From contig OX621237.1 in assembly GCA_951640165.1 (NCBI GenBank), positions 992,001 through 1,056,000 of the forward strand: a DNA stretch of 64,000 nucleotides, read 5' to 3'. A model generated the notes under the pieces. The model ran no database searches. It worked only from the letters and a program-made list of their open reading frames with translations, and was not told the origin of the DNA. Source of the DNA: Pseudoips prasinana (Eukaryota; Arthropoda; Insecta; Lepidoptera; Nolidae). The translations under genes were made by a program, and so were the position numbers. The number at the start of each line of letters is the position of its first letter. The stretch's first letter is position 1. Below, piece by piece: positions 11,455 to 22,935 of the stretch.

Positions 11455-11652
11455 CTACTAGGCAGAGCCTGTACCATAGCAACCAAGGAACTAATATACT
11501 TACTTATTTATTTCAAATTCATACTTGTTATAGATAAATTACACCCAGACACAGAACAAATAATCATGAACATATATAATAGATTCGTCCTGTCCCCACC
11601 CAGAACGAATTTTTTGACGCCAGAGGTCACTCTGGCTTAGCAATTAGGGTCA
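11455..11652 (-). mobile_element. tRNA-headed SINE (B-like), old copy
   Basis: Antisense of a SINE: 'GCAGAGCCTGTACCATAGCAA' region, 'ACACCCAGACACAG', then 'CTGTCCCCACCCAGAACGAA' and 'GGTCACTCTGGCTTAGCAA' near the head. It is more diverged than the other SINE B copies; the head resembles the one at 45187. Confidence 0.55.
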
Positions 11653-12225
11653 GACCAAAATTACCATTAGACGAGCGATAGCTATATCGATTTAGTTTCA
11701 AACTCTGACTTGGCACGAATACAATTTAAATTAGATTTGTAACAGAAAAATTGTTGATATAACTGGACGAACTCTTGTCCTCCTAAGTGATTGGGTGATA
11801 AAAAATATCCATACATACATATAGATTACGCCGAAAATCAGCAAGAAATGGACACTCCATCGCTCAATCAGTCCGGTGGACCAATCAGGCTCACTGTAAT
11901 TTAGTCCATTTCACCCCCTCTCCCTCTCGTAACTAATACAAAGCCCCGCTGTCATTCATTGTCATTTGCTAAATTATCGGCCGTCGTGTTGGATGCGTAG
12001 TAGGTAATGAGTGAACGGCCACAGGAAACTAGCAACACAGGAGTGGCATTCATAAAATAGAGACGTCTATATTATGTACGATAGTAAAAGTATCTGCCAT
12101 TTGAGGAATAGATATAATTTTCTCTTACGGTTAACTATATAGGTAATAAATCTTTGTTTTAAATACAAATCAGAGAAGAGAAACAGAGACGATAAAATTA
12201 GTGACTTATTGTTATATCTTAGGAC

Positions 12226-12262
12226 AACTAATACACAACCATCTGATCCCAAACTGGCATAG
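12226..12262 (-). mobile_element. SINE B tail fragment
   Basis: Only about 35 bp of the antisense SINE B body remains (CACAACCATCTGATCCCAAA), ending abruptly where the unassigned segment at 12262 begins. Confidence 0.5.
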
Positions 12263-12301
12263 CGCCTCCAGCGGTTCGCAGGACTGTGGCAAGCCAAGAA
12301 A

Positions 12302-12670
12302 TTGCTAAAATGGATGATGATCCCCAGCACCCCCTTTTATGGGCATAGACTACTGACGCAAAGGCTTAAAAGCCTAAAACCCCAAAAGAAGAGCTTTGTT
12401 AAATACACCGCTCCGTTAACCACCGATTCCTCGAGAGCGATGTGCAGCATCTGGCACAAAAATGCTTACCGAATCATGAAAAAGCCTCCCGCCTGGACAT
12501 CAATTGCCGTGGCCGAACTGAAAGTCCCTACAAAGACTTCGGACTCAGGTGGGGACTGTGAGCAAACGGACAGTATTTGTGGAGCATTGGTTCAATTCAT
12601 GGCCCATCTAACATCATGGCTAGCCTACCCTGCCACATTTTCATGGCAGATCTTCGGAATCTGCTTGTAG
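12302..12670 (+). other. Unassigned open frame of 122 codons
   Basis: This frame sits in a locally GC-richer island (12240-12750) that stands out from the AT-rich flanks. The product has an N-terminal basic run (KRLKSLKPQKKSF) and a tryptophan-rich C-terminus. I recognise no domain. The opposite strand is also fairly open with a few stops, for example a segment with GGFFMIR and VVNGAVYL. That would fit a decayed retroelement ORF as much as a gene. There is no splice or promoter evidence for a host gene. Confidence 0.2.
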
Positions 12671-13340
12671 CAAAGCAATCAGTACGACCACGTTACGGGC
12701 CACAAACATTTAACTAGTTTGCCACCGACACGCTAAGAAGAGGACCAGTAGACCAATTAAGTTAGATACGTTTCATAGTTTTCTTGTGTTTTCATAAAAC
12801 TTTCTGGAGTGACTTAGGATTGGAAGTACATCATTATCTGCGGTTGTACATTGTACCGTTAGCCTAACGAGACTGTTATATAATATTTTGTTCTATAGTA
12901 GAATGTTCTGTCGTCAGATCTTTCACGTTGTTGGTACATATATTTATACCGGACAATGATGCAGCAAAAGGACTGTTGTTTTGCCTACCACTTAAGCCTT
13001 TCGAAGTTGATTGTTATATTCGTAAATGTAGATTTTGTTAAATGTAAAAAATAAATATATACAATTATTTTTTACATTTAACAATTAATTACATAAATAA
13101 TAAAATATTTAATAAAGAGATCTTAATCAATCGTTTTTTAACAATGAGAGTTTAAAATGCATCTATTCCTTAAAATTATATTGCAGTATAGTTTTTAGTA
13201 TATAAGTATCTAAGTTAATCAACTAATTTAGATGCGTTGGATACACGATTATCACCATAGTTTGGCTATAAAAACCTCTTGAACGAAATTATTATTATAT
13301 AGCCGCCCAGTTATTTTGCAAATGAGTGTATAAAAATGAA
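12671..13340. other. Gene-free stretch with a short hairpin
   Basis: AT-rich. It includes a perfect 20-bp inverted pair at 13035-13054 and 13065-13084 with a 10-nt loop (arms starting TTGTTAAATGTAAAA). No gene was seen. Confidence 0.5.
13035..13084. repeat. Perfect hairpin, 20-bp arms
   Basis: The left arm 13035-13054 is the exact reverse complement of 13065-13084, with a 10-nt loop. It is AT-rich, so chance is less negligible than for the GC-containing hairpins elsewhere. Confidence 0.85.
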
Positions 13341-13616
13341 AAATAAAAAAAGGATTTTATTCACGTAGACTTTAAAAAAGCGCTTGTAAATAGTCAGAAC
13401 ATGTTTGTAGTAATATAGTTGTATACATTAGATATTATTTCTAGTAACATAGATATTTAGGTACATATTGTATGAAAACATTTATAAAATTTATTTTATT
13501 ACAGCAATGATATTTAGCTAGCTCGTATCAAGTTATTGTCAAGAGATTATGTTTAATTATCTAGTTTAAGTCTAAAATGTTTACTACATATTGTCAATGG
13601 TTCTGTCTATATTAAA
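13341..13616 (-). mobile_element. Dispersed element, family F, full-length copy
   Basis: On the minus strand it runs from 'TAATATAGACAGAACC' to 'TTTTAAAGTCTACGTGAATAAA' followed by a T-rich end. The same ends and interior ('GACAATAACTTGATACGAGC', 'TGTTCTGACTATTTACAAGC') recur at 33511, 41669 (partial), 52508 and 62430. It has no coding capacity and no clear terminal inverted repeats. The AATAAA near the end suggests a retroelement end, but the class is unresolved. Confidence 0.65.
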
Positions 13617-13772
13617 GGTATTATTATTATGACGGACCTTGTGTTAATAACGACGGTCGCGCTTTAATGCTACCACCGGATCCAATGCGCCCCAACTGAG
13701 AAGACCCAGCGAAACAAACTCAGTGGGTTCATCTACTACCGGTTTCAACACGACCCAGTTGAGATATAATTG
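13617..13772 (-). mobile_element. LINE 3' end, family J, copy 1
   Basis: The minus-strand translation reads LKPVVDEPTEFVSLGLLSWG and then ALDPVVALKRDRRY before a stop, followed by a short trailer and an (AAT)n tail. The parallel copy is at 58375-58520. This looks like the C-terminal end of a LINE ORF. It lies directly beside the family F element. Confidence 0.6.
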
Positions 13773-14004
13773 TTTCCATACATTTTTATCAAAATGAATA
13801 AACATACAAATCCAGCATTTGGTAAATGCTGAATTTGTTTGATTATTTCTTAATTATTTAGCTATTGTTTATGTGATATTTGCCGCTTGAAATTAATTTA
13901 TTATCATACAAAGATATAATAATATCAAACCATGTTTATATCACCACATTAAACTTTAGTTGTATAGTTACTTAAATTACGGAACTATTAATAATTTTCC
14001 CGTG

Positions 14005-14075
14005 CGAGATTTGAACCTAAAATACGTGGATACCGAGACAACAGCCACCTTAACCACTGAGCCACAGGTGCAGTA
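14005..14075 (-). repeat. tRNA-like SINE head remnant
   Basis: The minus strand has an A-box-like 'TGGCTCAGTGGTTAAGG' and a B-box-like 'GGTTCAAATC' at tRNA spacing. The acceptor stem does not pair, and the body is lost. A SINE head is preferred over a tRNA gene. Confidence 0.4.
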
Positions 14076-14248
14076 AAATGTTAACAAATTAGTTGAGAGA
14101 GGGTAATTATATTCAAGCTTCCTTCTGTTGCTGGCCGTACCGCTGTATGTTGTGGTTGAAGTGGTTAATTATAATTTTAAACTAACTTTTCGTGTTGTAG
14201 CTAAATAAATTATATGAGTGTATTTATTACAAAAATGTCATTTTTATA

Positions 14249-14491
14249 TAGGGACAACAGATGTGACACAGATCATCCTAGCCCCAAACTAAGCAAAGCT
14301 TGTACTATGGGTACCAGGCGACGATATACATACTTATATAGATAGATAAATACTTAAATACATAGAAAACATCCATGACTCAGAAACAAATATTCGTGCT
14401 CATCACACAAATATTTGCACTTACCGAGATTCGCACCCAGGACCACCAGCTTCGTAAGCAGGAGCACTACCAACTAGGCTACGGTGACCGT
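14249..14491 (-). mobile_element. SINE family A, copy 3
   Basis: Complete antisense copy: body from 'GATCATCCTAGCCCCAAAC' to the head 'CTAGGCTACGGTGACCGTC'. The B box is slightly mutated (GATTCGCACCC in antisense). The (ATT)n tail is reduced or lost. Confidence 0.8.
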
Positions 14492-14639
14492 CTATTTGTA
14501 TCGTATGCATTCTGTAAAGAGCATGTTTATGTTTTATTCTATGTATACTTAGTATTTGATTAATCCTTAATTCCGATTCTATGTAATTCATTCATAATTT
14601 ATTTACAAGCGCACTAAGTTATATATTTGAAATTAATTA

Positions 14640-14910
14640 TCAAGCACTTATAACAGTGAATGAAAATATCGCAAGCGAACAGATGGCCGTGAAGAACGTG
14701 ATTCTTCTTCTTAACGTTTTGATGGCAAACTCGTTAAATTTTTGTGGCCCAGAACGTGGCCACACTGATTGCCCTGCTTGGGGCATTTCTAAGATCCTGC
14801 CATGTCCTGACATTGTGAGAGGAGACCCTTGCCCAGCAGTGAGACAGTAATAAGCTCTTAGTTACGAAATTGTAATTATAGCATAAAAATAAAATTTGAG
14901 AGGTGTCAAG
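14640..14910 (+). repeat. Probable retroelement 3' remnant
   Basis: The last part, 'GGAGACCCTTGCCCAGCAGT', resembles the widespread 'GGCCTTTGCCCAGCAGTGG' motif near the 3' end of Lepidopteran LINEs. A 64-codon frame covers it (ending DPCPAVRQ). It cannot be assigned to a family from sequence alone. Confidence 0.35.
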
Positions 14911-15439
14911 GGACACACGGATGGAACGAAGTTATTTCTTATTATTTATTATGTACAAAAAACCTGTATACACTCAACAAAAGTAATCGTCGCGACACCA
15001 CACTGTTCAATGCGAAATAGAGATGAAAATATCTGGCTTGCTTTCTATAAAAGAGAGAGTGAAAGAGAGAGAGGCAGACAGAGAAACATGCGCACGCCGC
15101 ACAGCTGCAAAAAGTGTCGTGACAACTTTTCGTAAGATTTTTTTCCGTCTAGCCCCCTTTCACAACGCGCGATAAGGAACTTCGTTCCAATTAAGGATAT
15201 TTGTCAACAATTTTGGTGGGTAACTCTTATTCACAACATCACATCATCATCCTGATATCGTTCACTGCCCCAAAGGTTTTTATAACGTTGTTATTTGGAG
15301 GAGGCTACAGTAGTCACCTTCACATTAAGAAGGTGAGATCTGGAACTAAATTTTTGCATGGGATATTGTAGTACACACGTGTACAAGTTTTTTCGTTTAA
15401 TCAAAACGTTAGCCTATGAAGTTTTCACTGCTTCATCAA
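14911..15439. other. Gene-free stretch, GA-rich in part
   Basis: Includes a purine-rich run (15050-15090, repeated GAGAGAG) and a GC-containing stretch. No gene was recognised. Confidence 0.35.
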
Positions 15440-15870
15440 ACAAATAAACGGGCCAAGTGTGAGTAGTACTCGCCCATGAAGGGTTCCGTAACAGTAAGTA
15501 TTTCAGTTGATTAAATAAAAGCAAATTGCGGTTTACGATTTATGATGAATTAAAAAAAAAACTACTTGCTAGATCTCGTTCAAACCAATTTTCGTTGTTA
15601 GTTTGCATGGTAATGTACATCATATATTTTTTTTTAGTTCTATCATTCTCTTATTTTAGAAGTAACAGGGGGGGGGGGGAGGGGATACTCTACACTACTA
15701 CTCTACAAAATCTTAATGCAGTTCACAGAATACACCTACTTACTAAGTTTCAGCAGCACAGCTCTTATAGTTTCGGAAAACGTGGCTGTGACATACGGAC
15801 GGACAGACAGACAGACATGACAAATCTATAAGGGTTCCGTTTTTTACCATTTGGCTACGGAACCCTAAAA
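15440..15870 (+). mobile_element. Dispersed non-coding element with inverted 'AAGGGTTCCGTA' ends
   Basis: It starts 'ACGGGCCAAGTGTGAGTAG', has 'GAAGGGTTCCGTA' near the left end and 'TACGGAACCCTAAAAA' at the right end as inverted counterparts. The right part contains 'GTGGCTGTGACATACGGACG', a (GACA)n run and 'AAGGGTTCCG'. I recognise this as a very common Lepidopteran repeat. An internal G12 tract lies at 15668-15679. It has no coding capacity; its class is not certain to me. Confidence 0.7.
15668..15684 (+). repeat. Poly-G tract
   Basis: Twelve Gs, one A and four Gs, inside the dispersed element above. Related copies elsewhere in Lepidoptera, as I recall them, also carry a G run here, so it may be a family feature. 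Confidence 0.9.
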
Positions 15871-16368
15871 AGGCATGCAGGGTCGCAAACTGTCTTGTAA
15901 ATAAGACTAAACAACCCATGCCAACGGGTAGCCTCTTCGACGCGGAGATGAATGGGAGAGTCGGTTTTGAAGGACATTGTGCACTCTACGTTAAAATGTA
16001 AAGAAGCGCGCTGCTCGTTCTGTTGGGAATCTGGAGGGAATTTTATCGATACAAATGCAAAGAAAGGGTCATGAGGGGCGAAGGTGGTAGCGGCGAGTCC
16101 GCAGCCCCACTCTCAGTGAGTATACGAGATAATAACAACGATATATGAGAAAATACATGAAAATGTACGCAATTTCAAGTGTATTTGCTCATACACAGTC
16201 CAAAAAGCAATTAAAATTTATTTATTCCCAGGTGTGCAGATCAAGGTCAGAGGACAACACATACGGAGAATCGATGTAATGCTACAAACTTTGACGAGCT
16301 CCTTCAGATTACGTTATCTAGCAAAAACATACCAATAACAGCTTTTGTCCTTACTTCCTATTCGTTAT
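15871..16368. other. Gene-free stretch
   Basis: Mixed composition, somewhat GC-richer at 16010-16125. No gene or repeat was recognised. Confidence 0.35.
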
Positions 16369-16549
16369 CTGAACGTGTGGCGCAGTAGCGCTTCGTGTCG
16401 CGGGTTTGAGTCCCGTGCCGGTCAACTATTTGTGTGACCCATAAATAGTTGTTCTGAGTCTGGATGTCATTTGTGGCCGTCTATTATATGTTTGTTAAGT
16501 ACCCCGCACACAGGGATTGAACTCCGTAATGTTGTCTTTATAAAAAATA
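16369..16549 (+). mobile_element. tRNA-headed SINE, family I, copy 1
   Basis: The head is 'ACGTGTGGCGCAGTAGCGC' (part of the middle of the head is deleted relative to the copy at 24386), followed by 'CGGGTTTGAGTCCCG' (B box), 'ACTATTTGTGTGACCCATAA' and 'TAGTTGTTCTGAGTCTGGAT'. Copies are at 24386 and 51895. The 3' side ends in an A-rich stretch. Confidence 0.8.
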
Positions 16550-18445
16550 AACAAAAAGTTGTTAAATACCTGGCAAGACTACTGTATTCATCGTAGTGTA
16601 TTCTGTTCTACCGTGCGCAGTTGGATAACTTTAATTAAGATGTTAAAAACATTTCAACTCCCTAATTATAAGGTTGGCCTGCAATATTTTTATCGCGTGC
16701 TCGTTATTCATGGCACCTAAATTTTAAACCACTCATTTCATGCGATAAGGTACCAAAGGACTGGTTGGGATTGCAGTTATTATTATTATGCAAAGTAAAC
16801 GTTTAACTTCCGTATTTAAGAAACGTACCTAAGGGTGAAATATAAAAAAACTAGCTAGAACCCGCCAATTCGTCTGCATAGAAATTCCTGTTTAATTATC
16901 AAAACTGAACCGTTAGTTTTTTTACTATTATTGAAATAAAATTTGTTTACACATGTAACAAATAAAAAGATAAATCGTAGTAGTTACCGCCAAATTATTA
17001 GTCTTAGCACAAAATAATTCCTGCCATACAAAACAATACACTGATATATGACGTCGTCGGTATAATAATTATACATATAATTATAGTTAGTAAGGATTAC
17101 GCAAATTTATTTTGAAGTGAATAGTTGTGATATTCACATGTATTTATTCTATATTTATCATCCCATAAACTTCAAGAAATATTGGTGAGTAGGTACCTCA
17201 ATTCTCACTTGATTTTGGCAAAATTCATGCGTCGAACAATTTAATCCAGGTTGGATTAAATTGTTGTCGAGCCCTCTTGAAAGCATACCCTTTCGAACAT
17301 AAAAATAGACATCAAAATCGTTCGCAAACACTGGAGAGCTCGCATATGTTTCGCAAATCTGTAGGATCATTGAAAACCTTCTCCTGTGAAAATCATGAAT
17401 CTGAGTATCATTCTAATCAATTATCAATATTTAATTAGATCATAATAAAAATTAAAGTTATTTTGATAAACGAATACCCGGCACGTCATAATGCATAGCA
17501 GCAGTTATCCCGAGTCAGGCTTCGTATCCGCATTACGCGCATTATCCTGATCCTCTGACGTCATAACTGCCATTTTAAGATATCTTTCTTTACCCCCGTC
17601 GTCTCAGTTATGCCACAGAACTAAAAAGATAATAGAGATTACATATTCGGTAATTATTTTTTGTTAACTTGGCTTAAGTAAATTAATTTGAGTCTGTTAA
17701 GTAGTTAACCGATGACATTACTTTATTAATAGATGTAAAAAAGACAGTATATTCACACATAGCATTTTGTCTTCCTTAGTCTTAATGCAAATTTTACTGC
17801 GTATTTATATATGTAGATATGAAAAGGAACCAATTTGTCGCCGCTGGCGTCCAGGACAGGATGCGGCCTACCCTGGCATGACCTCTGGGGACTCTGGCAT
17901 GGGACGCGACTTGAGACCTAAGCGCCATCACACCTTTCAAGGACGGTGACAGTGCTGCTATTACTGCTGTAGTATACAAATCTGCCAAGGGGATTTATAT
18001 TTGAGCCGTATGGGGCTGAGACGCTGAGGCTTTGAGGCCCGAGCGCGAGAATTTTATGATATATATTTTATGACGTGTATAATATCAAAATGAATGGTCG
18101 ACGCTTGCGGCGCTTACTGAGGACGGTGATCACGGTGCGGACGAATCCTTCTACGTTCAAGTCTTCCAAGTAGGTTTCTAACATATGTATAGTATCCTAA
18201 TTATTACTATTTTAACTGTTTTCTTTTTTAAGTAAATTGTATATTTAAAGTTATTTTATGATATTAGAATTGATTGCTATTATACAAAAAAGAGACATAT
18301 TATGTTTATTAAAATATATAATAATGATAGTTCTCCTGGCTCAACTTGGGTCTAATCTAGCACTGTCAACTTTCACTGAGGAACTCTTTTTTTTTCTTCC
18401 TTATAAGCCGATAAATAGGAAGAGACCGGAAATGTTTTATTGGCA
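16550..18445. other. Gene-free stretch
   Basis: A Helitron-like 3' terminus (minus strand, CTAG at 16853-16856 followed inwards by 'AACCCGCC') is visible but no 5' end was located. The segment 17830-18170 is GC-richer and has short frames on both strands with no recognisable product. Otherwise AT-rich. Confidence 0.35.
17235..17265. repeat. Perfect hairpin, 14-bp arms, 3-nt loop
   Basis: The arms are AACAATTTAATCCA and its exact complement, separated by GGT. One of a series of short-loop palindromes in the window. Confidence 0.9.
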
Positions 18446-18545
18446 TCAACATCATCATCATATCAGCCGGAAGACAACTACTGCTGGACAAAAGCATCCC
18501 CCAAAGATCTCCACAAGTGCCGGTGTTGCACTATCCGTACCCAGC
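18446..18545 (-). mobile_element. RTE-type LINE 3' terminus
   Basis: Antisense of the RTE end: 'CATCATCATCATATCAGCCG', 'GACAACTACTGCTGGACAAA', 'CCCCCAAAGATCTCCACAAG'. The LINE 3' (GAT)n tail lies on the left. Truncated to about 100 bp. Confidence 0.75.
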
Positions 18546-19207
18546 GGCTTCTACCTTATTAGTATAATTTAAAAAAATGTATATATGTAAATATAAATGT
18601 ATATACATATTTTCACTTCTATGTATTTTGTCTCTATGTTTCCTACCCTTATCGCCGCCCTTTGTTGCAGTCAGTCGTGTTTTGTTCTTTATCGCGTCTG
18701 TTTTGACGACTCCGACTTAACTCGGATGAAAAATCACTTACGGGCTGTTGAACAGTTTTTTCCGCTACGTATTACGGGGTACAATATTCGTTTTTTTTTT
18801 CAGTTTGTCCCTGGATTACTTGGGGAGAGTTTGAGACAAGACTATTTAGCCGTAATGGTTATATTTATGACAATAATTCTTGATATTTACGTGACGTATA
18901 CACTGTGAATTTACTTTAAATAATTATACAATCTAATTTAACAGATAAACTCTTGCTAGTAGGGCTTTTTCTATCCCTTTCTATCGTGGGGAAGTGCTAC
19001 CTTAGCACAATTGACTTAAACATTTAATTGTGTCCTTCTGGTCATGTTCGCCTATGGCGGCCAATCTCAATGGCAACTTCATCTGCACGGGACATGCTAT
19101 AATCCCAAATTGAGCTCTCAAACACTGGTCCATGGTCTCATGGTCCGATGGGCTAGCCGACTAGACCGAAGTGGTGCCAGAAATATGGCTGACAGTTTTA
19201 TGGATAA
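18546..19207. other. Gene-free stretch
   Basis: No repeat recognised. A 103-codon frame at 18597-18908 (+) is phenylalanine- and cysteine-rich with no family signature and is not called. Confidence 0.35.
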
Positions 19208-19249
19208 CTAGCTGCGCCCCGCGGTTTTACCCGCGTTTGTTTTCATAAA

Positions 19250-19800
19250 AAACAATCCCAGAGAATTTGTATCAGCGCTAGATAAGAAATCAATTATCGC
19301 AAAAAGAGATCCAACTCGTATTTTATTGCCTACAGGGTGGCAATAAAATACGAGTTGGATCTCTTTTTGCGATAATTGATTTCTAACTGAAACAACGTTA
19401 TACCAAAAGAACTGCTCTGTAATGTGCATTAAGGTGTTTAATAGGGTACCCAAGAGGATCAGAGAACTGTCACTGATACGTATGAAAACAGTTTTAAAAC
19501 AGTGGCTTATAGATAAGGTCTTCTACAACCTTACTGAATTCTTTGACCATAAGGAGTGAATTCATATTATTATTAACATATTCTGATTATTGATTATTTA
19601 TTTTTATAATACTATGATGGTCTTTTCTTATTATTATGTATTAGATTATATTACAATAATTAATTCTACAGTTATTAAGACTACATGTAAAAATATATAT
19701 TCGCATGTCTCTGTAGACAACATGTGTGAACTTAAACCTTATGTAAACATCCTGTATGTACCACGTTTTTAAGCGAAATAAATACTTACTTACTTACTTA
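19250..19800 (+). mobile_element. 5'-truncated LINE inserted in a Helitron
   Basis: The plus strand encodes a LINE RT C-terminus, MCIKVFNRVPKRIREL and then MKTVLKQWLIDKVFYN..EFFDHKE before a stop at 19557-19559. This is the '..FYNKLP..I..L...FK..LK.WL' pattern of Jockey/CR1-like ends. An AT-rich 3' UTR, an AAATAAA signal and a (CTTA)n tail at 19783-19800 follow. Its 5' side is a 100-bp near-perfect palindrome (19285-19384), upstream of which the frame is lost. Confidence 0.7.
19285..19384. repeat. Perfect palindrome, 46-bp arms, 8-nt loop
   Basis: Bases 19285-19330 are the exact reverse complement of 19339-19384, with the loop TACAGGGT. It includes mixed-composition segments such as GATCCAACTCGTATT and is therefore far beyond chance. 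It lies at the 5' side of the LINE insertion. Zero mismatches imply a very recent origin, gene conversion, or a sequencing/assembly artefact. Confidence 0.97.
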
Positions 19801-20090
19801 AATATTGTAAATTATCACAGCTCCTCCCCCGTAGGTGATAGTGTGATAATATGTAGCCTATATGTTGACCCGACCTCTTAGTAATATTCATGCAAAATTT
19901 GAAGTAAATCCATGCAGTAGTTTTTGAGTTTAGCCCGGACATACATACAGACAAACAGACACTCAGACAAAAATTCTAAAATCTATATTTTTGGCTTCGA
20001 TATCTATTGTAGATCACGCCCCAGTTATCCTTTAAAAAAAATATTGAATGTACAGTTTTGACTTTCCTAGGATTTTATTATATGTATAGA

Positions 20091-22827
20091 ATAGATTAAA
20101 CTTCAAACTGTTTCCAAGATTTTTCGTGACAAAAAGTCCCAAAAAAACTTTCAATTCTACCTGGGATTTGAACCCGGAGGCAGACTAATATATACGTGTA
20201 ACAGGAATAGTACAGCATATTTTAGGGGCTCAACTCAGCCACATTTTCTCTTTAGATATTCTGTTTATATAGTTATAAAAAAACTAAATTGATGGTAAAT
20301 TAAAATTGATATACCTAAAAGTATAATATTGGTCCCATTTCAAATTTCAAAGATCACAGTAACAACAAAAGCCAGACGTCCCCGAGGAAAAACATTTAGA
20401 TTATAATAACTCTGAATATTTGGCGAGCTTCGAACCAAATTGACTACATTAGCTTCTAATTGCCCGAACAATTTAATAAAGTCACGATAGCTCTGCAGTA
20501 ATTAACTAGTCTGTTCGGTGCGCCTTCATCGTGAAGATAATACTTACTATGGGTTAATATATATATTTTATACATTTCTTTGTTTAAAACATTCTAACTC
20601 AATTCTAACTTAATTTCATTTAATTTACTTAATCCACATGTAGATTCGATTATTTTCAACAAACTTTAAAAAATAGGTAATGAATTGCACTGCATGTTGC
20701 CTTTTCTATTTTTCAATGGGAGCTTTTTAATACAAATTTGACAAAAAGAAAACAAAACAATAACATTGTTGTTTGGTTTTCTTATTATAAATTGTATTTC
20801 AATCGGTGGTTTTAAAAAAGTAGTTATCATATCATACACAGAGTAGGGATTAAGATTTTCCACCATATGTCCTTTCGGTTACTGGGCTGCTATATCTATG
20901 TTTTAGCTGCGTAAATTGATCACCAAGTTCGTAATTCTCGATGAACCTATCAACAAGAAATAATTCAATAATTCCTGCATTAATTCTTGTCACTGTCATT
21001 GTAGTGTGTAAAGTGTAGTGACTGACATCTGTCCTTAAAACCCATCTAAGACTATGATATCACTATTTACAGATGTTTTAATGGTAATCGTGGCCAATGG
21101 CTTAGCTCTTCAAGACTAAGAGAGTAGTAACCAAACCCGAAGCACATCTTTGATTTTGTACATTTCTTATTTCGTTTGTTTGCACATGTTTAAACCGTAT
21201 TGCTCTTAAGAACAATTCAAAAACGACATATTTTTCGAGCTTTTCTATGTTAGAATCCATAATACTGGGTTACATTACTTAATTATTGGTAGCCTAAACT
21301 TTTCTTTAAGCTTTTCGTTGAAAAGAAAAGTTTGTATTACTCAGTTCCATTATCTTCAATTTAAAGTGAAAATTTACCATACGCTCCCAACGACGCAAGA
21401 CAAAATTGCGTCTGTAATATTCATAAATTGATATGCAAAATGGTATTCCAACATGAAGTAATAAATTAAAGTTCGACAAATTAAACATACGTGTCTTGAT
21501 AAACATACAGAATTTAAAGCCTTTAGGAAAATGTTGGGAAGTTCAGTGTCCAAATTTAAATTAGTAGCAAGTCCCAAAGTGTCAAACATGGAGCCACGGA
21601 AAGTTTGTGCGAATTATATTATGAGCAATTAGAATATTTTAAGGATTTGTAGAGTTTGTAGTTTAGGTTTTCATGCTTGAACGAATGCACATAAAGTTGG
21701 AGTAAAGCATTGATCTTAACATATTAACGTACCAGGCCACATGAATAAATATTAAAAAAAAAGATTGTGGCTTGATGAAAATAAAAAGGCATGTAAAATA
21801 CGGCGCATAGACAAGGCTATCAATGAATGAAATAGACGAATAGTTTTACAAACTTGTTTAGTACCTAAGTATCTGTGTAATAAATAGTCAAATGCTCGTA
21901 CCCAAAATCTCTGGATTGCCAGTGGAGCGAGGATACCCATAGAACAATGTTACTAAACCTCCGCGCTCTGCCAAGCCTCAGATTTCTTATACAGTTTTTA
22001 TAATATTATTGGCACCACGTAAAAAGACTAGGCGTAGATGTAACCTCGATTTAATAACTCTCCAAAGCGCAGAGTCCTTAAAAAATCTTTTCAGCAATTA
22101 AATAAAAGTATGTTCGCACGACACCTTATAGTTTAGGAAGATACTTAAATATTACAGTAATGGACTATCATTATTTTAATATTCATCAGTTTTACTAGCC
22201 AAGTACGTGAACATAAAACATAAACTGTCAACTCTTAGCAGCCGTCTCTCATAAGAAGGTGACCCTTGAATTATACGGCTTTATTTCACATTTTACCGGG
22301 AAAAAGTAAAAGCGTCATTATACGAAGTGCCTATTTCAGATGTTTTTACGGTACGGCTGGGATTCAAGTTAATGTCTCGAAATATCTAGTGTAATGCTAA
22401 AAGGCTTAGACTTAGGCTTAGCCCTTAGACTATGTTTATTGACGTGTTGAAATTTCTCCTACGTGTTTTATTAATTTTTATTTTACTGTGAAAAAATATA
22501 TTATTTTTTCTTTCTTGAGCTGCTAAGTGGAACTCTGACTTGGCCTTAAGTCTGTTCTCTAATGACAACTACTGAGACCAAGCTCAAAGAGCACTTTTAA
22601 ACTTTACTGGCGCCTCGGTGCTTAATTTTAAGGATCACATACGGACCGGTAAGGCTAGGTGTTGGCATGACCGGCTCATGCAACACATGTGTAGTAAAAT
22701 GCTGTTTTACATTATTTCATATGCCTATCGTTTAGGACTCAATATACAATATTCATTACTTTTCTTAACTTTTTGTTCTCATTAGCAAAGTTGCGGTCAA
22801 TGATTTTACATACATACATACATACAT
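20091..22827. other. Gene-free stretch
   Basis: 2.7 kb with no gene. A short tRNA-like antisense B box (GGGATTTGAACCC) at 20162-20175 may be a lone SINE remnant. The short minus frames at 21306-21589 and 21752-21940 have no family features. Confidence 0.4.
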
Positions 22828-22885
22828 AGACTCACGCCTGTTTCCCAGAGGGGTAGGCAGAGACAACGGATTTCCATGATTTTAC
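22828..22885 (-). mobile_element. LINE 3' end, family G, copy 2
   Basis: (CATA)n followed by ACTCACGCCTGTTTCCCAGA and GGGGTAGGCAGAG..CGGATTTCC. Read on the minus strand, this is the last ~45 bp of the LINE followed by a (TATG)n tail, which fixes the orientation. Severely 5'-truncated. Confidence 0.7.
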
Positions 22886-22935
22886 GATCAAACAAAATTA
22901 ATTAACTATTTCTATTTTATCACCTGGATGAATAG

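Larger units (their letters stand above)
19208..20090 (-). mobile_element. Helitron split by a LINE insertion
   Basis: On the minus strand the 5' terminus is TCTATACATATAATAAAATC at 20090 and the 3' terminus is 'ACCGCGGGGCGCAGCTAG' ending at 19208. The parts outside 19250-19800 match the uninterrupted Helitron at 42989-43306 (shared 'GTAGCCTATATGTTGACCC' and 'ATGCAAAATTTGAAGTAAAT'). Removing the insert gives about 330 bp, in line with the 318-bp relative. Confidence 0.8.

Noticed and set aside
16847..16880. Helitron 3' terminus on the minus strand
   Set aside because: CTAG followed inwards by AACCCGCC looks right, but no matching TC 5' end was found, so no element was called.
18597..18908. 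103-codon plus frame
   Set aside because: Biased composition, no domain, no repeat relationship and no gene context; treated as a chance frame.
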